A stretch of 64,000 nucleotides of DNA from Micropterus salmoides (Eukaryota > Chordata > Actinopteri > Centrarchiformes > Centrarchidae): contig NW_024042261.1 in the NCBI RefSeq assembly GCF_014851395.1, positions 34,363,942-34,427,941 of the forward strand. Reading direction: 5' to 3'. This document shows, in pieces, positions 34,836-44,751 of the stretch (within the stretch, counting starts at the first letter, position 1; every line of letters starts with the position of its first letter). A program made the translations under genes and the position numbers. Under the pieces are notes generated by a model. The model was not told the DNA's origin and did not search any database. It saw only the letters and a program-made list of their open reading frames with translations.

Positions 34836-35980
34836 AGGTATCAATGATGTTGTAAAAAAACAGTCTGAAGTGTAGAAACTTCACTTTATTGATCTGTTTA
34901 ACACAGTCAGCTCTCTGAATTCTGAGGTGTTTATCATGGCCCTCTACCACCAGGAGGAGTTGAGAGATTCAGCAGATTGTTGGCTCTGAACACATTGCTC
35001 CCTATCCATTCAGTGCACGCAAGACAGATGGACTTTGCCTTAAGAAGTCAGGAGTACAATTGTTCAGCTCTGCATCACTCGTGTTCCCTCTGCCAATGAC
35101 AACAGACAAGAGGAATCAAAACAAGAAGACACGAGGCACAGTGCGGCAGAAACCTTGAAGGAGAGCCTCACATTTTCAGCTTTTTGACACATTTTTCACA
35201 GTTATGGCACCAAAAGCAATAATAATGCATGTGTCTTGTTTGCTACTTTCAACAGGCTAACAAACCTTCCTGTGCCAGTAGCCTCTGAACTTTAATCTAC
35301 CAGGCCCTGCAATGAAATTGCCTAGATAGCGTCAATGTTGCAATATCAGGCAGAGGATATGTGGTCCTTGTGGCCACTTAAAATCAATTCCAATAGCATG
35401 ACACACTTTGATCTAATCAACCATAAAAACCTTATGTTACACAACATCGGAAAATCCTCCTCCTGTTGCCTTGATATTATACCAACAGGCTTTTTAAAAA
35501 AATAATGTTTCTAGCATGTCCTCAGATCTTCTACAAATTTTCAGCATGTGTCTACTTTCAGGTTTTGTCCCATTCCCCCCAGTAATGAGCAGTTACAGAC
35601 CCATATCAACCCTCCAAATTGTAAAAACAGTTAAACAACTGCTTGGCACTAAAAACTGTTTTGATGACTCCCAGTCAGGATTTCAACCCCCCTGAAACCA
35701 ACCAAAAACAATACTGATCAGGCTGAAATTTCACAAAAAACCCACACATTAACTTTAGCAGCTCCAATAAAGTGCAGCTCACAGTCCAAAACTGTGCTGC
35801 GCTTCTGTTTAAGATGTATACATCCCCTATTGAGAAATGTAGTTGAACTAGTAATGGCGCTACTTGTAGCGACGCTACTGCCCAACACTGCAGAAGTAAA
35901 TAGGTATATACCACTGTAGACTGGCACTAATGAAGCATTCCCACACCACATATAACCCACATAAGTGGGGTGGGTTGGAT
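34820..35980 (+). pseudogene. decayed non-LTR retrotransposon (LINE)
   Basis: Two coding remnants are readable despite stops and shifts. At about 34820-35160, QIGINDVVKKQSEV followed by FIDLFNTVSSLNSEVFIMAL and DGLCLKKSGVQLFSSALHHS matches the SGNH-hydrolase-like ORF1 protein of fish LINEs. At about 35450-35830, LDIIPTGFLKK, SYRPISTLQ, DDSQSGFQPP and LTVQNCAALLFK follow the order of a LINE reverse transcriptase. Large parts between and after are missing. It is long dead and has no intact ORF. Confidence 0.6.
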
Positions 35981-36751
35981 ACCCAACTGCATCTCTACTC
36001 TTGAAGATACTTGTTCAGGTCTGTGTTTGGTTCATGCATCTTCAATCCTTTGCAGGCACCAACAAAATTAGAATCTCTATCTGTCCTGATGTGCTTTGGA
36101 GCACCACAGAGAGAGAAGAACCTAACAAGTGTGTTGATGAAGCTCAATTTGCACTGCACTTACACACAAACAGCACAGCTCACCTTTTTTGCATGACCTC
36201 CCCAAGTGCGCAGTGCAGAAACTTCCCAGGGTCCAAACATGCCGAGTAAGTGAAAGGGGGTGTGCAGCCTTTCAGCTGGTAGATCTGACATCTGCTATTG
36301 TCTAATCTTGTCCCAAAGCTTTCTGGTGGCAACACATTTAAAGATTGTGCTCTGAAGATATCTCTTTCCTTCTACCAGCGATAATCTATGAGCCAGAATG
36401 GAAGAGTATAAATTAGATTAATGTATTTCTTTGGCCGTGGCATACAGAGACCCTGACACCTACTCCTTCATGGTGGAACAAGAATAGACCCCTGTGGTTG
36501 TCCATTTTTAAAGTAAAAAGTTAGATTTACAGTGGAAAAAGAATCACATGCTAATAGTTTAGGTTTATTGTTGAACTAATGTGCTAAAACATTATACAGG
36601 ACTTCAATTCACGGCATTAAAATGTGTGAGTTTGTGCAGAAATGGGTCACCCAGATAGCTGCTCAAGGAGTTTGGTAACTCAGCAGCTTACTGAGAGACA
36701 TGCCAGCACTGATCTGTAGACAACCCAGGGGAAAAGAGACAATCTGAGTGT

Positions 36752-36828
<77 letters not shown>

Positions 36829-37600
36829 AAAGGTATAGTGAGATCTAAACCAGTGCTAGATTGTGTGAGACGAATCAAGAAACAGAAAGAAACATCAAGG
36901 GAGAAGAAGAGAGAGAGCATCAGTAAGAAGCACACAAGGAGGCAGAGATAACTAAAAAAATGAAAAAGAGAGTTTTAGAAAAGGCGGGAGTAGAGCGCAG
37001 ACACTGGGGAGAAATCAAAACTCAAAGAGAGAAAAATTCCTAAAGCAGTAGAAAGAGACGCGCTGAGATGCAGGAGAGAACAAAAGAGTGAATTGTAAGA
37101 GGAGAGACTGTGTGACAGCAGCACAAAAGACAACCGTGTAAAAAAGTGCAAGAGTAGATATGACTTGATATTTGTTGAAGGGGTGAACATGATAGTCTCA
37201 AGTACTCTTGTCAACCCCTCAAGTTGCTGTAGAGGAGCTAGTCAAGTGGTGGACATTACATGTTTGAAGTAGGCAAACTGAACTAAATCCAACCTCTGGA
37301 AAAAAGTAATAACTCTGAGCCTGGCTATGCTCTGGGGATGCAATCAGTTTAACGTTTGTGTGTGTGCCTGTTTTCTTTATCTGTCTATCTAGAGTATCTT
37401 TACAGTTTGCACTGCATTTGCCCATGAACAAATGAATATCCATAGCTGTGTATAGCTCAGTTTAAACATTATTGAGAGACCTACAACTAAACTGTGCTTA
37501 ATCAAAGATGGGTAGTCTGATTTATGGTGATTTACATATGTATGGGTATTGATGTTTTTTGCACATGGCTCTCTATTGTTTATTTGTTTGACTTGTAATG
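35981..37600. other. intergenic, no gene seen
   Basis: Apart from the (GA)n tract and the purine-rich stretch to about 37130, no feature was recognised. Confidence 0.5.
36755..36823 (+). repeat. (GA)n microsatellite
   Basis: About 34 AG units, followed by a purine-rich region to about 37130. The open frame that crosses it is low-complexity and not a gene. Confidence 0.95.
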
Positions 37601-37862
37601 TCTATCTACAATTTACAGTTAGGGTCCTTGGTATAAATAGGAACCAATCTTTGGTTCCTCAGATGCTACCCGGAAGCACAGACATTTTTTGACACACGCA
37701 CACACATACACACCACATACATAGACAGATAAAGAGCATTTTGGGAACGAGTACAAGATTGCAACTGCATATATACAAAAAGTTTAATCTTGGTCAACCA
37801 TCAAGTCTGAGGATGTCAGAGGCCTCCAAGCTCATGCATTACTCCTGTGAGGATGTTGTAAT

Positions 37863-38186
37863 GTGATGAATGAACTTCACTTTATGCAAGAGTTAGATAT
37901 ACCAACTAACATGAAATTTGTTATTTCCAAGTTGCCTTTCGAGCTAAGAGAACAGTGGAGAGCCAAAGCTCATGACATTTGGGAAGCCTCCAGTGACAGA
38001 GCTCATTTCTCAGACGTGGTCGCATTTCTTGAGAGACCTGTAAGAATTCTGTCAGACCCAATTTTTGAAGACATTGAGGGTGCAAGCCTACCACAAAGGG
38101 CTGCTGGCTTAAATACTTCAAACAAGTTTAAGCTACAGTCAAAGAGCAGAATGAAAGGAAGCAGTTTTGCCACTACACTGACTTAA
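37863..38186 (+). pseudogene. BEL/Pao gag fragment (degenerate)
   Basis: The frame reads MQELDIPTNMKFVISKLP, RAHFSDVVAFLERPVRILSD and PIFEDIEG, matching the C-terminal half of BEL/Pao gag. The N-terminal part upstream is lost or unreadable. The next in-order segment continues in another frame after a stop at 38184-38186. Confidence 0.7.
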
Positions 38187-38196
38187 GTGGATCCTG

Positions 38197-38772
38197 ATGA
38201 TAACAAAACTACAGCAAATTTCCCCAAGAAAAAGGGCTTGTCATTGTTGTACACATGCTCATCCTTTAGAGAAATGCCAACAATTTAAAGGTAAGAAGCA
38301 CAAGATCCTTTGTCTAAAGGAGAAAGGCATTTGTTTTGGATGCTTGTGTATGGGACACATGAGTAGGAAGTGTGATAATCGCTTGACCTGTGAAGTTTGT
38401 GATAAACAGCATCCCACTGTGCTCCATATCAGGAAAACTAATGTGGAGTCAGAACAAACTCCTGAGTCACCTGGAGTTAAACCATCAACAGTATCACAGA
38501 CAAGTGGACATACAGGTGCTGGAAAGGACAGCTGTATTCTTTCTTTTGTTCCCGTACAGTTCAAATCCACAAAAGGAAGCAAAGTCATACAGACGTATGC
38601 ACTTTTGGATCACGGTAGTTCAGCTACATTCTGTTCAGGGGAGCTTAGTGAAAAGTTAAGCATTACAGGAAAAAGGAATAATTTTCTCTTAAAACTATGT
38701 GACATGAAAAGGTTGTTCCAGTATACTCCATATGTGGATTGGAGATGTCTGGTTTCGAGGAAAACAACTTAA
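38197..38772 (+). pseudogene. BEL/Pao zinc-knuckle and aspartic protease fragment
   Basis: Cys/His clusters (CHCCTHAHPLEKCQ, CFGCLCMGHMSRKC, CEVCDKQH) are followed by the retropepsin-like active-site region TYALLDHGSSATF, in which the usual D-S/T/D-G-A motif reads DHGSSA. The frame then breaks; the rest of the protease appears at 38803-39102 (IDMLIGTTFLEPWEH, GPSVIRTLLGWVINGPL). Confidence 0.75.
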
Positions 38773-38802
38773 ATTTTCCCAGAGGTCCTTACACAGAAGA
38801 AG

Positions 38803-39102
38803 ATGCCAGAAACAACAGACAACATTGCTACAGCTACAGATGTTAAAAAGTGGCCTCATCTGTCAAAAATTCACATTCCCAGCTTAAAGGCCAACATTGA
38901 CATGTTGATAGGAACCACGTTTTTAGAACCATGGGAACATGTCAACAGCTGTGAAGGTGGCCCATCCGTTATAAGAACATTGTTGGGGTGGGTCATCAAT
39001 GGTCCTTTAATTGGAAACGGAAGTGCTGTTGACTTGGAGCATCCTTCTGTTGTGGTAAATAGGATTTCTGTATCAAACTTGGAGATTATGCTGAACAAAT
39101 AG
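38803..39102 (+). pseudogene. BEL/Pao protease C-terminal fragment
   Basis: The frame reads WPHLSKIHIPSLKANIDMLI, then TRTLGW-type sequence (IRTLLGWVINGPLIGNG). This is the conserved end of the BEL/Pao peptidase_A17-type region ahead of reverse transcriptase. Ends at an in-frame TAG. Confidence 0.7.
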
Positions 39103-39266
39103 TATAATTATGACATCAATGAAAAGACCTCAGAGGACAAAGAGATGTCCAGAGAAGACTGCAGATTTATGGAAATCATGGAATCTTTTGCAGCATTACA
39201 GGAAAAGAGGTACTGGTTGAAGTTGCCTCTTAAGAAACAGAGATCTTTCTATCAAATGACTTTGCA

Positions 39267-39682
39267 GTGGCTAAACAAAGAATACTTGGGTTGAGAATGA
39301 AATCTGGGAATAATTCAACTTCGCACAAGGAATATTCCAGCTATCTTAACAAGGTTATTGACAAAGACTATGCGGAGCAAGTACCTCCGGAGCAGTTGCA
39401 ATGTGGAGGTGGTAAGATGTGGTCCATCCCGCACCACAGTGTCTACCATCCCAGAAAAGGCTCTTTACGGTGTTTGATTGTGGCGCTACCTATAAAGGAA
39501 ATCATTCAGTTATTGCAAGGACCAAACCTCACCAGCTCATGGAGTTCTCACTCCATTCAGGCAGGAGCCTGTAGCAGTTATGGGGGACATACAGGCTGTG
39601 TTTCATCAAGTGAAGGTGGTAAAACAAGACAGAAATCTTCTTCCTTTCCTCTGGTGGCCAACTTACAAAGCATATAGAGGTG
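39267..39682 (+). pseudogene. BEL/Pao reverse transcriptase, N-terminal fragment
   Basis: SYLNKVIDKDYAEQVPPEQL, GGKMWSIPHHSVYHPRKGSL and, in another frame, GDIQAVFHQVKVVKQDRNLL with PFLWWP. GDIQAVFHQ contains the first catalytic Asp of the polymerase. The sequence ends abruptly where the Tc1-like fragment begins. Confidence 0.75.
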
Positions 39683-40690
39683 TTTTGGGTCGTTGTCATG
39701 CTGGAAGACCCAGTCACGACCCATTTTCAATGCTCTTACTGAGGGAAGGAGGTTGTTGGCCAAGATCTCGCGATACATGGCCCCATCCATCCTCCCCTCA
39801 ATACGGTGCAGTCATCCTGTCCCCTTTGCAGATAAGCATCCCCAAAGAATGATGTTTCCACCTCCATGCTTCACGGTTGGGATGGTGTTCTTGGGTTGTA
39901 CTCATACTTCTTCTTCCTCCAAACATTGAGAGTGGAGTTTAGACCATAAAGCTCTATTTTTGTCTCATCAGACCACATGAACTTCTCCCATTCCTCCTCT
40001 GGATCATCCAGATGGTCATTGGCAAACTTCAGACTTGCCTGGACATGCACTGGCTTGAGCAGTGGGACCTTGCGTGTGCTGCAGGATTTTAATCCACGAC
40101 GGCGTAGTGTGTTACTAATGGTTTTGTGGTCCCAGCTCTCTTCAGTTCATTGACCAGGTCCTGCCGTGTAGTTCTGGGCTGATCCCTCACCTTCCTCATG
40201 ATCACTGATGCCCCACGAGGTGAGATCTTGCATGGAGCCCCAGACCGAGGGAGATTGACCATCCTCTTGAACTTCTTCCATTTTCTAATAATTGCGCCAA
40301 CAGTTGTTGCCTTCTCACCAAGCTGCTTGCCTATTTTCCTGTAGCCCATCCCAGCCTCGTGCAGATCTACAATTTTATCCCTGATGTCCTTACGCAGCTC
40401 TCTGGTCTTGGCTATTGTGGTGAGGTTGGAGTCTGTTTGATTGAGTGTGTGGACAGGTGTCTTATATACAGGTAACAAGTTCAAACAGGTGCAGTTAATA
40501 CAGGTAACGAGTGGAGAACAGGAGGGCTTCTTAAAGAAGAACTAACAGGTCTGTGAGAGCTGGAATTCTTGCTGGTTGGTAGGTGATCAAATACTTATGT
40601 CAATAAAATACAAAATTACAGACCTCTACATGTAAGTAGGAAAACCTGCAAAATCAGCAGTGTATCAAATACTTGTTCTCCCCACTGTAG
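39683..40690 (-). mobile_element. truncated Tc1-like DNA transposon inside the older BEL/Pao element
   Basis: The right end (plus coordinates) is a Tc1-type terminus, CAGTGGGGAGAACAAGTATT on the minus strand from about 40690, next to a TA. The transposase lies on - from about 40462: HTH region (LRKDIRDKIVDLHEAGMGYR, then KIGKQLGEKATTVGAI), then frame-shifted catalytic core with MWSDETKIELYGLN and FQHDNDPKH. The other terminus and the transposase C-terminus are missing; the sequence joins BEL/Pao DNA directly at about 39683. Roughly 20 codons of reverse transcriptase also appear lost at the junction. Confidence 0.8.
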
Positions 40691-41030
40691 CTGTGGTAGC
40701 TATGCACTAAGGAGATCTGCTACTGGCAATCAATCTGACCTTTCTGCTGAGACCGTTAAACCTGTTAACCAAAACTTTTATATGGACGACTGTTTGATGA
40801 GCTTGAGCTCAGATATGGAGGCCATCCAGGTGGTTAAAGAGCTCAATGCTCTCTGTGAAAGAGGTGGATTCATACTGGAAAAATGTATCAGCAATGGCTA
40901 GTCAGTTTTGCAGACAATTGTAAAAGATCAGCGGGCTAAGGACTTAAAGGAGCTGAATTGTGATAGATAATCTGTCAATGGAAAGAACTTTAGTAACTTT
41001 AGTAATGGTGTGTTGAGTCAGACTCCTTTA
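40690..41030 (+). pseudogene. BEL/Pao reverse transcriptase, C-terminal fragment
   Basis: Reverse transcriptase resumes after the Tc1-like fragment with SYALRRSATGNQSDLSAETV, then NFYMDDCLMSLSSDMEAIQ and ALCERGGFILEKCISNG. YMDD is the polymerase catalytic box. Confidence 0.75.
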
Positions 41031-41050
41031 AGTTTAAAATCATACCACAC

Positions 41051-41770
41051 GTGGCATGTTGTCCATCACAAGCTCAGTGTATGATCCTTGGGGTATTTTG
41101 GCACCAGTCACTTTGTCTGCAAAGAAGATGCAACAGGAGCTCTGCAGGAGAAAGTGTGGATGGGACGATCCCAGATATCTTGACACAGCGGAAGCAGTGG
41201 ATGAAAGATATTAAGTTGCTGATTTTTATCAGATTGGGCAGATGTATAAAGTCAAAGGACTTTGGAGGGCCGATACACAGGCAGTTACATTACTTTGCTG
41301 ATTCCAGTAAGGATTGCTATGGGACTGCATCTTACATCAAGCTGCAGAATTGCTGAAATGAGGTTCATGTTTCTGTTGGGCAAAGCCAGAGTCATACCAC
41401 TAACTAAGTCCATAACTATTCCACGATTGGAACTAACAAGTGCAGTCGTTGCTGCCAGAGTGGATGTGATATTAGTAACAAAGATTTCAAACCCTTTTGG
41501 CAAACAGGATTGCTGCCGTTAGAGAGGTTTCAAACCCTTTCCAAATTTAGTCACATCAGCTCCAAAGAAAACCCTGCTGATCCAGAGGAGTGTGCCAACC
41601 GCCAACCGAATAGCGGTTGGCTAAAGGGTTCAATGTTTCTTTGGAAGTTGGAGAAAGATTGGCCAGCAAGGTATGACGCTGACATCAAAGTGGACACTGA
41701 TGATCCAGAGGTAAAAAGGGAGACCTTGGTGAACAATCCGAGGAGCTCTCATTCTAGCTGGGGTTGAATT
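41051..41770 (+). pseudogene. BEL/Pao RNase H region (degenerate)
   Basis: Segments in changing frames: HYFADSSKDCYGTASYIKLQ (RNase H first Asp), GKARVIPLTKSITIPRLELT, AVVAARVD, FSHISSKENPADPEE and WLKGSMFLWKLEKDWP. Most of the segment between the RNase H core and the 'KENPAD' motif is deleted. Confidence 0.7.
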
Positions 41771-41879
41771 GAGTTTCTATCCACTGGCAGTATCTCATCA
41801 TTGTGGCGACTTTGGATAACGATGGACTCCACAATATTATGTGTGAAGTGGAAGCCATTCTTAACGATCGTCATATTAC

Positions 41880-42115
41880 AAAGCTATCTGACGATCCCAA
41901 CTATCTGGAACCTCTCACACCAAATCATCTCCTGCTACATAAAGGGAAAACCAGCTTTGCCGCCTGGACTTTTTGAACCCTCGGACATGTATTTGAAAGG
42001 TTGATGGAAACAGGTTCAACATCTTGCGGATTTGTTTTGGAGAAGATGGATCCTAGAGTATCTGCCATTGTTGCAAGAAAGGCAGAAGTGCCAAAGGAAG
42101 AGGAGTCTAGTCTCA
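41880..42115 (+). pseudogene. BEL/Pao integrase C-terminal remnant
   Basis: LSDDPNYLEPLTPNHLLLHK, GKPALPPGLFEPSDMYLKG and a second frame with QHLADLFWRRWILEYLPLL and QERQK match the region after the integrase core. The zinc-binding domain and DDE catalytic core that should precede it are not present in the short gap before 41880. Confidence 0.7.
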
Positions 42116-43359
42116 GTAAAATAACTTGAAGTAAAAGTACTCATTATGTTGACTAACCCATTTGAGAATAATATATTATATAATTGGATTAAACTTATTG
42201 GTGCACTAAAGTGTCACTTTATATTGCAGCTGGAAAAGGTGGAGCTTTAAATGCTGCTTGGTAGTTCAATCTATAATAACTATAATAACAGACCAGAATG
42301 TATTTGTTAATTGATTGATTAATAACCAGAGTAGTAAATAGTAACTAAAGCTGCCAAATAAATGTAATGGAGTGAAAAGTACAATATTCCCATTGATGAT
42401 TGAATATAAAAAAAGATGCTGGCGTTAGAAAATTTCTATTTGGTGGGCTCGGTGAAAGCCAGCATTACAACTAGTGTAAGCCTCCAGTTCCAACACGTTC
42501 TCATCTCAATGCATCATAACAAAGACAGTGACAAAGCGTAAGGATTTTACGCTAAAGGTACCCTTCAGCGTCCGTATGAAAAGCCCCCATTTCCTACTTT
42601 GCAGCAACACAAGGGGATGTGCGCAGCTGTAGGGTTAGCCGGTTTCGTTGCCCGCTTGCCCAGCTACTGTTCCCAATCAGGCACCGCATCCCGTGTAACT
42701 TAAACACCTTTATAAGGTTACAGTCTATGGTAAACACTAACAGTCCCCTTGTTTTCCGATCTCCCAGTACGGGCAGAGTAAGCTAATTTGACCAGTGGTT
42801 GTACAGCTAACTGAGCTAAACAGCTGCTAGTTAGCTGTTAACTAACTTAAGCAACAATTAGCCATCTGTCCATCAGGAAACTCTGTGAATCACAGAGTTG
42901 AGGCAGAGCATCCGGGGGACATAAGGGAGAGAACTACAAAAATATTTTCTCCAAACAATATTTCTCCATCAGATATGATCCAGTTTCACCAGAATCGGTG
43001 AAGAAAGTTGTGTTTTTGTACAGGAATCAGTGGGGCCTGGCCCCAGAAACACTATGCTTCAGCAGCTTCATATTGTTTTCATTGGATGCTAAATTAATAC
43101 AAGTGCAGAATGAGTAATCAAAATTGTAAAATGGTTTTTCAAATAACTTAAATATCATCAATACCTACAAAACAATGTTTTTGTCATTGATGGGCAAGAT
43201 ACTGCCATAGTGGTGACATTGTGCAAAGCAAATCATATAAAAACATTTAAATATGGATTATGGTAATAGGAGATTGTTATTCTGTTTCTCTAAAAATACA
43301 CTGAGAAGCAAACCCATCATTGATACTTCTCTTGTCCTCATTTGCTTATTTGGCATTGA

Positions 43360-43500
43360 AGTAATCCAAAAGTAACTAAAAGTAATCAGATTACATTACT
43401 TTTATTTTGTGGTACTTGGATTATGTTACTGATTACATTTTTAAACAAGTAATTAGTAATTGAACTGGATTACATTTTTAAAGTAACCCTCCCAACCCTG
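43360..43500. repeat. fragment of a dispersed DNA-transposon repeat
   Basis: AAAAGTAATCAGATTACATT through TTTTAAAGTAACCCTCCCAA and CCCTG matches a common fish repeat whose terminus on the other strand starts CAGGGTTGGGAGGGTTAC, hAT-like. The opposite end is not identified. Confidence 0.5.
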
Positions 43501-43765
43501 GTTCCCAAAGTCAATCTACTGACGCTGGACAGTTTTTTAGTGGCTGCACAATACACAGCAACGTGCAAATAAATGTATAGTTCTAATAATAGCCTTTGAT
43601 TTAGCTATGTTGCTTAGCAACCGCCGTACACAAGGGCAATGTACCGTCTGCCTGGTGGAACTACTTTTAGTATTCATAAATAAATGTTGATAAAATAAAT
43701 CAAAATGAAATTGTAATGTTTCTGTTACTTTCTTTTCGCCATACTTGGTAACCGTGTTATAAAAT

Positions 43766-43885
43766 CAATAGCTCACTTCAGGCCATGACATAGCCTACGC
43801 TTATTATATCACAGTTAAGGGGGTTGAACAACGCCCCCTAACTGTGATATAATAAGCGTATACCATGGCCTGTCGTGAGCTATTG
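43766..43885. repeat. long palindromic foldback repeat
   Basis: The two halves, CAATAGCTCAC...GGCCATG..TA...ACGC and their inverted counterpart, pair over about 55 bases. The inner 20-odd bases are almost perfect (TTATTATATCACAGTTA) around a short A/C-rich centre near 43828. This looks like a foldback MITE. No flanking duplication was resolved. Confidence 0.75.
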
Positions 43886-44060
43886 CTTAATAGACCTTCA
43901 CGTTGGATTTAGTGGAGGGTGGATCAGAGTGGGTATGTAGCGCACGGCACTGGGATGGCACGCCTCAGTCAGAGAGCCAAGGGGTATTTTAGGTCAATCG
44001 CCATCCCACCTAGGCCTACATGTCTGTGTCTGAAATAGAGCCCGTCATGTTTTGGTTACC

Positions 44061-44711
44061 TGTTGTAAATTCCCTATTATTACTGTTTGTGGTGCAGGAT
44101 TTGTTCAGTGCTGAATTTAGTGTTTTGCATCAGGCACCTCGTTAGGCAGCTAAGGGGGTCCTTATAATATTCAGCCGTTCACGGCATTCTTGTTTATTTT
44201 ACGTCAATACCTGTCTGCGTTTGTGATGAAGGTGGGTGGCAACGATCTGCTAATGATTGCTAATTAGTTCCGTTGATATGCAAATGAAACGGTGATTTTC
44301 GCCGCTAATGTAACATAACGTTACTAACGTAGCAGTGTTTATGTGATGTTTAACGTGCTGGCTGATTTGGTAATAAGCTAAAGCTAAGTTCCAGCTAACG
44401 TGCTCTTTAAACTAGTATTCTCATGTATATTATGTTTTGTTTATTGCAGATACCAGTACAGAAAGAGAGTCAATCAGTCCAATGTGAAGTCTCAGACAGA
44501 ACAGATAATAGAGATAAATTCTAATGAATCAAACTGTAAACAGCAAACCAGGAACACAGAGCTGTATTTCATTTGGAGTTGTGCTTCATCAGTAAAGCAG
44601 AGTTAACAGTCCTACTGTGTCCGGCCTCGCTCTCTAATCGGAGTGTCTGTGTGGATGAGGTGTTCCAGCGAATCCCCCTAGAGCAACATACAGTCATAGC
44701 TCTCAATAACA
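44061..44711 (+). repeat. 5' LTR of the BEL/Pao element
   Basis: Begins TGTTGTAAATTCCC and ends CTCTCAATAACA. It matches 50915-51565 at every position compared. It contains TTATAATATTC (about 44162) as a possible TATA-like site and TTTGTTTATTGCAG (about 44437-44450), a good splice acceptor followed by ATACCAG. The small open frame inside it (44400-44606) occurs identically in the other LTR and is not considered a gene. Confidence 0.93.
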
Positions 44712-44712
44712 C

Positions 44713-44729
44713 TGGTCCTTCGAGCCGGA
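44713..44729 (+). other. primer-binding site complementary to tRNA-Tyr
   Basis: TGGTCCTTCGAGCCGGA, one base after the LTR, is complementary over 17 bases to the 3' end of vertebrate tRNA-Tyr including CCA (recalled sequence ...TCCGGCTCGAAGGA-CCA). Starting with TGG one base inside the LTR is the standard position. Confidence 0.8.
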
Positions 44730-44751
44730 GTGCTTCACCCATATCAGCAAA

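Larger units (their letters stand above)
37600..42125 (+). mobile_element. degenerate BEL/Pao LTR retrotransposon, interrupted by a Tc1-like fragment
   Basis: In order on +: a possible LTR remnant with TATAAATAGG (37632), a gag fragment, CCHC knuckles, an aspartic protease, reverse transcriptase split by a Tc1-like insert (39683-40690), RNase H and the C-terminal end of integrase. There are many stops and frame changes, and most of the integrase core (HHCC and DDE region) is absent between about 41770 and 41880. It is a different and much older lineage than the element at 44061-51565; for example its polymerase box reads YMDD, not YVDN. Clear LTRs were not delimited, so the outer limits are approximate. 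Confidence 0.8.
42126..44055. other. intergenic repeat-derived region, no gene seen
   Basis: It holds a probable dispersed repeat (about 42480-42740; TTTTACGCTAAAGGTACCCT), a DNA-transposon-like end at 43360-43500 and the palindromic repeat at 43766-43885. Confidence 0.5.

Noticed and set aside
36748..36951. 67-codon frame rich in Arg-Glu repeats
   Set aside because: Translation of the (GA)n microsatellite.
44400..44606. 68-codon open frame (and its copy 51254-51460)
   Set aside because: Lies wholly inside the BEL/Pao LTRs and is duplicated with them; no family match.
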